Assembly: GCA_023427825.1 (NCBI GenBank)
Contig: JAEZAI010000156.1
Span: 1-7,061, forward strand
Direction: 5' to 3'
From: Actinomycetes bacterium
GTDB lineage: Bacteria; Actinomycetota; Acidimicrobiia; Acidimicrobiales; Microtrichaceae
Length of the DNA stretch: 7,061 nucleotides
The notes beneath the pieces were generated by a model, which ran no database searches, was not told the DNA's origin, and worked only from the letters and a program-made list of their open reading frames with translations. A program made the position numbers and the translations under genes. Shown here one piece after another: positions 5,833 through 7,061 of the stretch. The first letter of the stretch is position 1. The number at the start of each line of letters is the position of its first letter.

Positions 5833-7061
5833 ACCGAGGCCCCTGACCGCCGGATCGACTACGCCGGCTCCGTCCACGACGAGCGCGAGATCGAGGCCGT
5901 GGTGGAGGTGCTGCGTGGCGGCCCGACCGCCATGCGGATCGGACGCAACGTCCGGGCGATGGAGCAGCGCGTCGCGGAGCTGCTCGGCAAGCGCCGAGGT
6001 GTGATGTGCAACTCGGGCAGCTCGGCGCTCTACCTGGCGATCGAGGTGCTCGATCTGGAGCCCGGCGACGAGATCGTCACGTCGGCCGTCACGTTCTCCA
6101 CCGACATCGCGCCGATGGTGAAGAAGGGGGTCGTTCCCGCGTTCGTCGACGTCACGCCCGACACGTTCCAGATCGACGTCGACGGCATCGAGGAGATGAT
6201 CGGGCCCCGCACCAAGGCGATCCTCGCCCCCGACCTGATCGGCAACTGCCCGGACTGGGACGCCATCCGTGAGATCGCCGACCGGCACGACCTGGTCGTC
6301 ATCGAGGACTCCTGCGACGCACTCGGTCAGACCCTGCGGGGCACGCCGACCGGGCTGCGAGCCGACATCGCCCTGACCAGCTTCGCCCTGTCGCACATCA
6401 TCACGGCGGCCGGAACTGGCGGCATGGTGTGCTTCGACGACGACGAGCTCGTCGACAAGGCGCTGCTGCTGCGCCGGTGGGGCCGTCGCTCCGAGGTCCA
6501 GCTCTTCGGGTCCGCACGGGGCCGGGGCGACCGGTTCTTCTCGACCATCGACGGCGGGTCCGACGACGAGCTCGAGTACGACAACATCTTCATCTTCGAC
6601 GAGGTCGGGTGGAACTTCGAGCCGTCCGAGATCTCGGCCGCGTTCGGGCTGGTCCAGCTCGACAAGCTCCCCGAGAACCTGGCCCGACGTCAGCGGAACT
6701 TCGAGCTCACCAGCAGCTACTTCGAGAAGTATCCCGACCTGTTCGTGCTGCCGAGGCTGACCGAGGGCGTCGAGACCGGGTGGCACATGTTCCCGTTCGT
6801 CATCCAGCCCGACTCGGGCATCCGACGCGCCGACCTCCAGCAGTGGATGGAGCGCCACGGCATCGACACCCGGATGGTCTGGACCGGCAACGCCACGCGC
6901 CAGCCCGCGTTCTGCAACACGACGTTCCGCACGCCGGCAGCAGGCCTGCCGAATGCGGACCGCGTCATGGAGTGGGGACTGATCCTGCCCGGCAGCCACT
7001 CGCTGGACGACGACGATTGCGCATGGATCGGCGAGTGCCTCGACAACTTCGTGGCGCAGCT
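5830..7061 (+). CDS. DegT/DnrJ/EryC1/StrS-family PLP enzyme with His in place of the PLP lysine; probable ColD/RfbH-like sugar 3-dehydratase (C-terminus off the window)
   Basis: 410 residues of a fold-type I PLP enzyme of the sugar aminotransferase/dehydratase family are visible, nearly the whole family length. Landmarks: NSGSSALYLAIE (61-72, phosphate binding), SAVTFSTDIAP (85-95), VVIEDSCDALGQ (156-167, Asp160 for the pyridine nitrogen), SFALSHIITAAGTGGM (184-199), RRWGRR (215-220) and VGWNFEPSEISAAFGLVQL (259-277). Aminotransferases have SFxxxK at the fourth motif; here the aligned residue is His189 (codon CAC, 6394-6396). ColD and RfbH/E1, which remove the C3 hydroxyl from nucleotide 4-keto-6-deoxysugars, have His there. 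RfbH carries [2Fe-2S] cysteines just after WGR; here that stretch reads RSEVQLFG without cysteine, so ColD is the closer model. The ATG follows GGAGG (5818-5822) by 7 nt. An in-frame GTG at 5797 also has a GGAGG and would add 11 residues. Nucleotide sugar and product are unknown. Confidence 0.9.
   Translation, partial: MTEAPDRRIDYAGSVHDEREIEAVVEVLRGGPTAMRIGRNVRAMEQRVAELLGKRRGVMCNSGSSALYLAIEVLDLEPGDEIVTSAVTFSTDIAPMVKKGVVPAFVDVTPDTFQIDVDGIEEMIGPRTKAILAPDLIGNCPDWDAIREIADRHDLVVIEDSCDALGQTLRGTPTGLRADIALTSFALSHIITAAGTGGMVCFDDDELVDKALLLRRWGRRSEVQLFGSARGRGDRFFSTIDGGSDDELEYDNIFIFDEVGWNFEPSEISAAFGLVQLDKLPENLARRQRNFELTSSYFEKYPDLFVLPRLTEGVETGWHMFPFVIQPDSGIRRADLQQWMERHGIDTRMVWTGNATRQPAFCNTTFRTPAAGLPNADRVMEWGLILPGSHSLDDDDCAWIGECLDNFVAQ

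Noticed and set aside
6451..6520. Possible [2Fe-2S] cysteine cluster like that of RfbH/E1
   Set aside because: No cysteine occurs after WGR, and the remaining cysteines (60, 140, 162, 201, 362, 397, 403) do not match the E1 spacing.
5749..6999. 416-codon minus-strand open frame opposite the PLP sugar enzyme
   Set aside because: Antisense shadow of a gene with many conserved motifs; the translated product shows no family features.

Overview
The window is high-GC bacterial DNA with GTG starts, G-rich ribosome binding sites, TANNNT-type -10 elements and a lipid-anchored solute-binding protein. The gene set (paired acyl-CoA dehydrogenases, a divergent crotonase, an SDR and an NTF2-like protein) fits an actinobacterium rich in acyl-CoA, steroid or xenobiotic catabolism. 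An Acidimicrobiia-like lineage is my best guess, but this is inference from composition and gene style. No rRNA, tRNA, CRISPR array, insertion sequence or phage gene was seen.

Layout. (1) Positions 1-1823, minus strand: two adjacent acyl-CoA dehydrogenase genes. The upstream one is complete (648-1823). The downstream one (617 to 1) runs off the window start. They look like the two unlike subunits of a heteromeric, ChsE-type dehydrogenase. (2) Positions 1824-1932: divergent promoter with the dyad TTGACnnnGTCAA. (3) Positions 1933-3629, plus strand: a crotonase-fold gene and an SDR gene joined by an ATGA overlap. (4) Positions 3596-5062, minus strand: a secreted lipoprotein of the branched-chain-amino-acid-type solute-binding family, whose end overlaps the SDR end by 34 bp. 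(5) Positions 5063-5211: a divergent promoter with two GTAACnnnGTTAC dyads that together form a 37-bp palindrome. (6) Positions 5212-5673, plus strand: a small SnoaL/NTF2-like protein. (7) Positions 5674-5829: a possible terminator hairpin, then a promoter with a second TTGACnnnGTCAA dyad. (8) Positions 5830-7061, plus strand, running off the end: a DegT/DnrJ/EryC1/StrS-family PLP protein in which histidine replaces the PLP-binding lysine. This is the signature of ColD/RfbH-type sugar 3-dehydratases.

How it fits together. Items 1-6 read as one catabolic neighbourhood. The lipoprotein would capture a hydrophobic or carboxylated substrate outside the cell. The dehydrogenase pair, crotonase and SDR would perform beta-oxidation-like steps on its CoA thioester, and the NTF2-like protein may be an isomerase, hydratase or accessory. 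The substrate cannot be read from the sequence. The last gene probably opens a separate deoxysugar or surface-polysaccharide region. Nevertheless its promoter shares the TTGACnnnGTCAA dyad with the catabolic promoter. I see no clearly new system. The strongest leads are the Lys-to-His PLP enzyme and the two sets of promoter palindromes whose regulators are not in the window.
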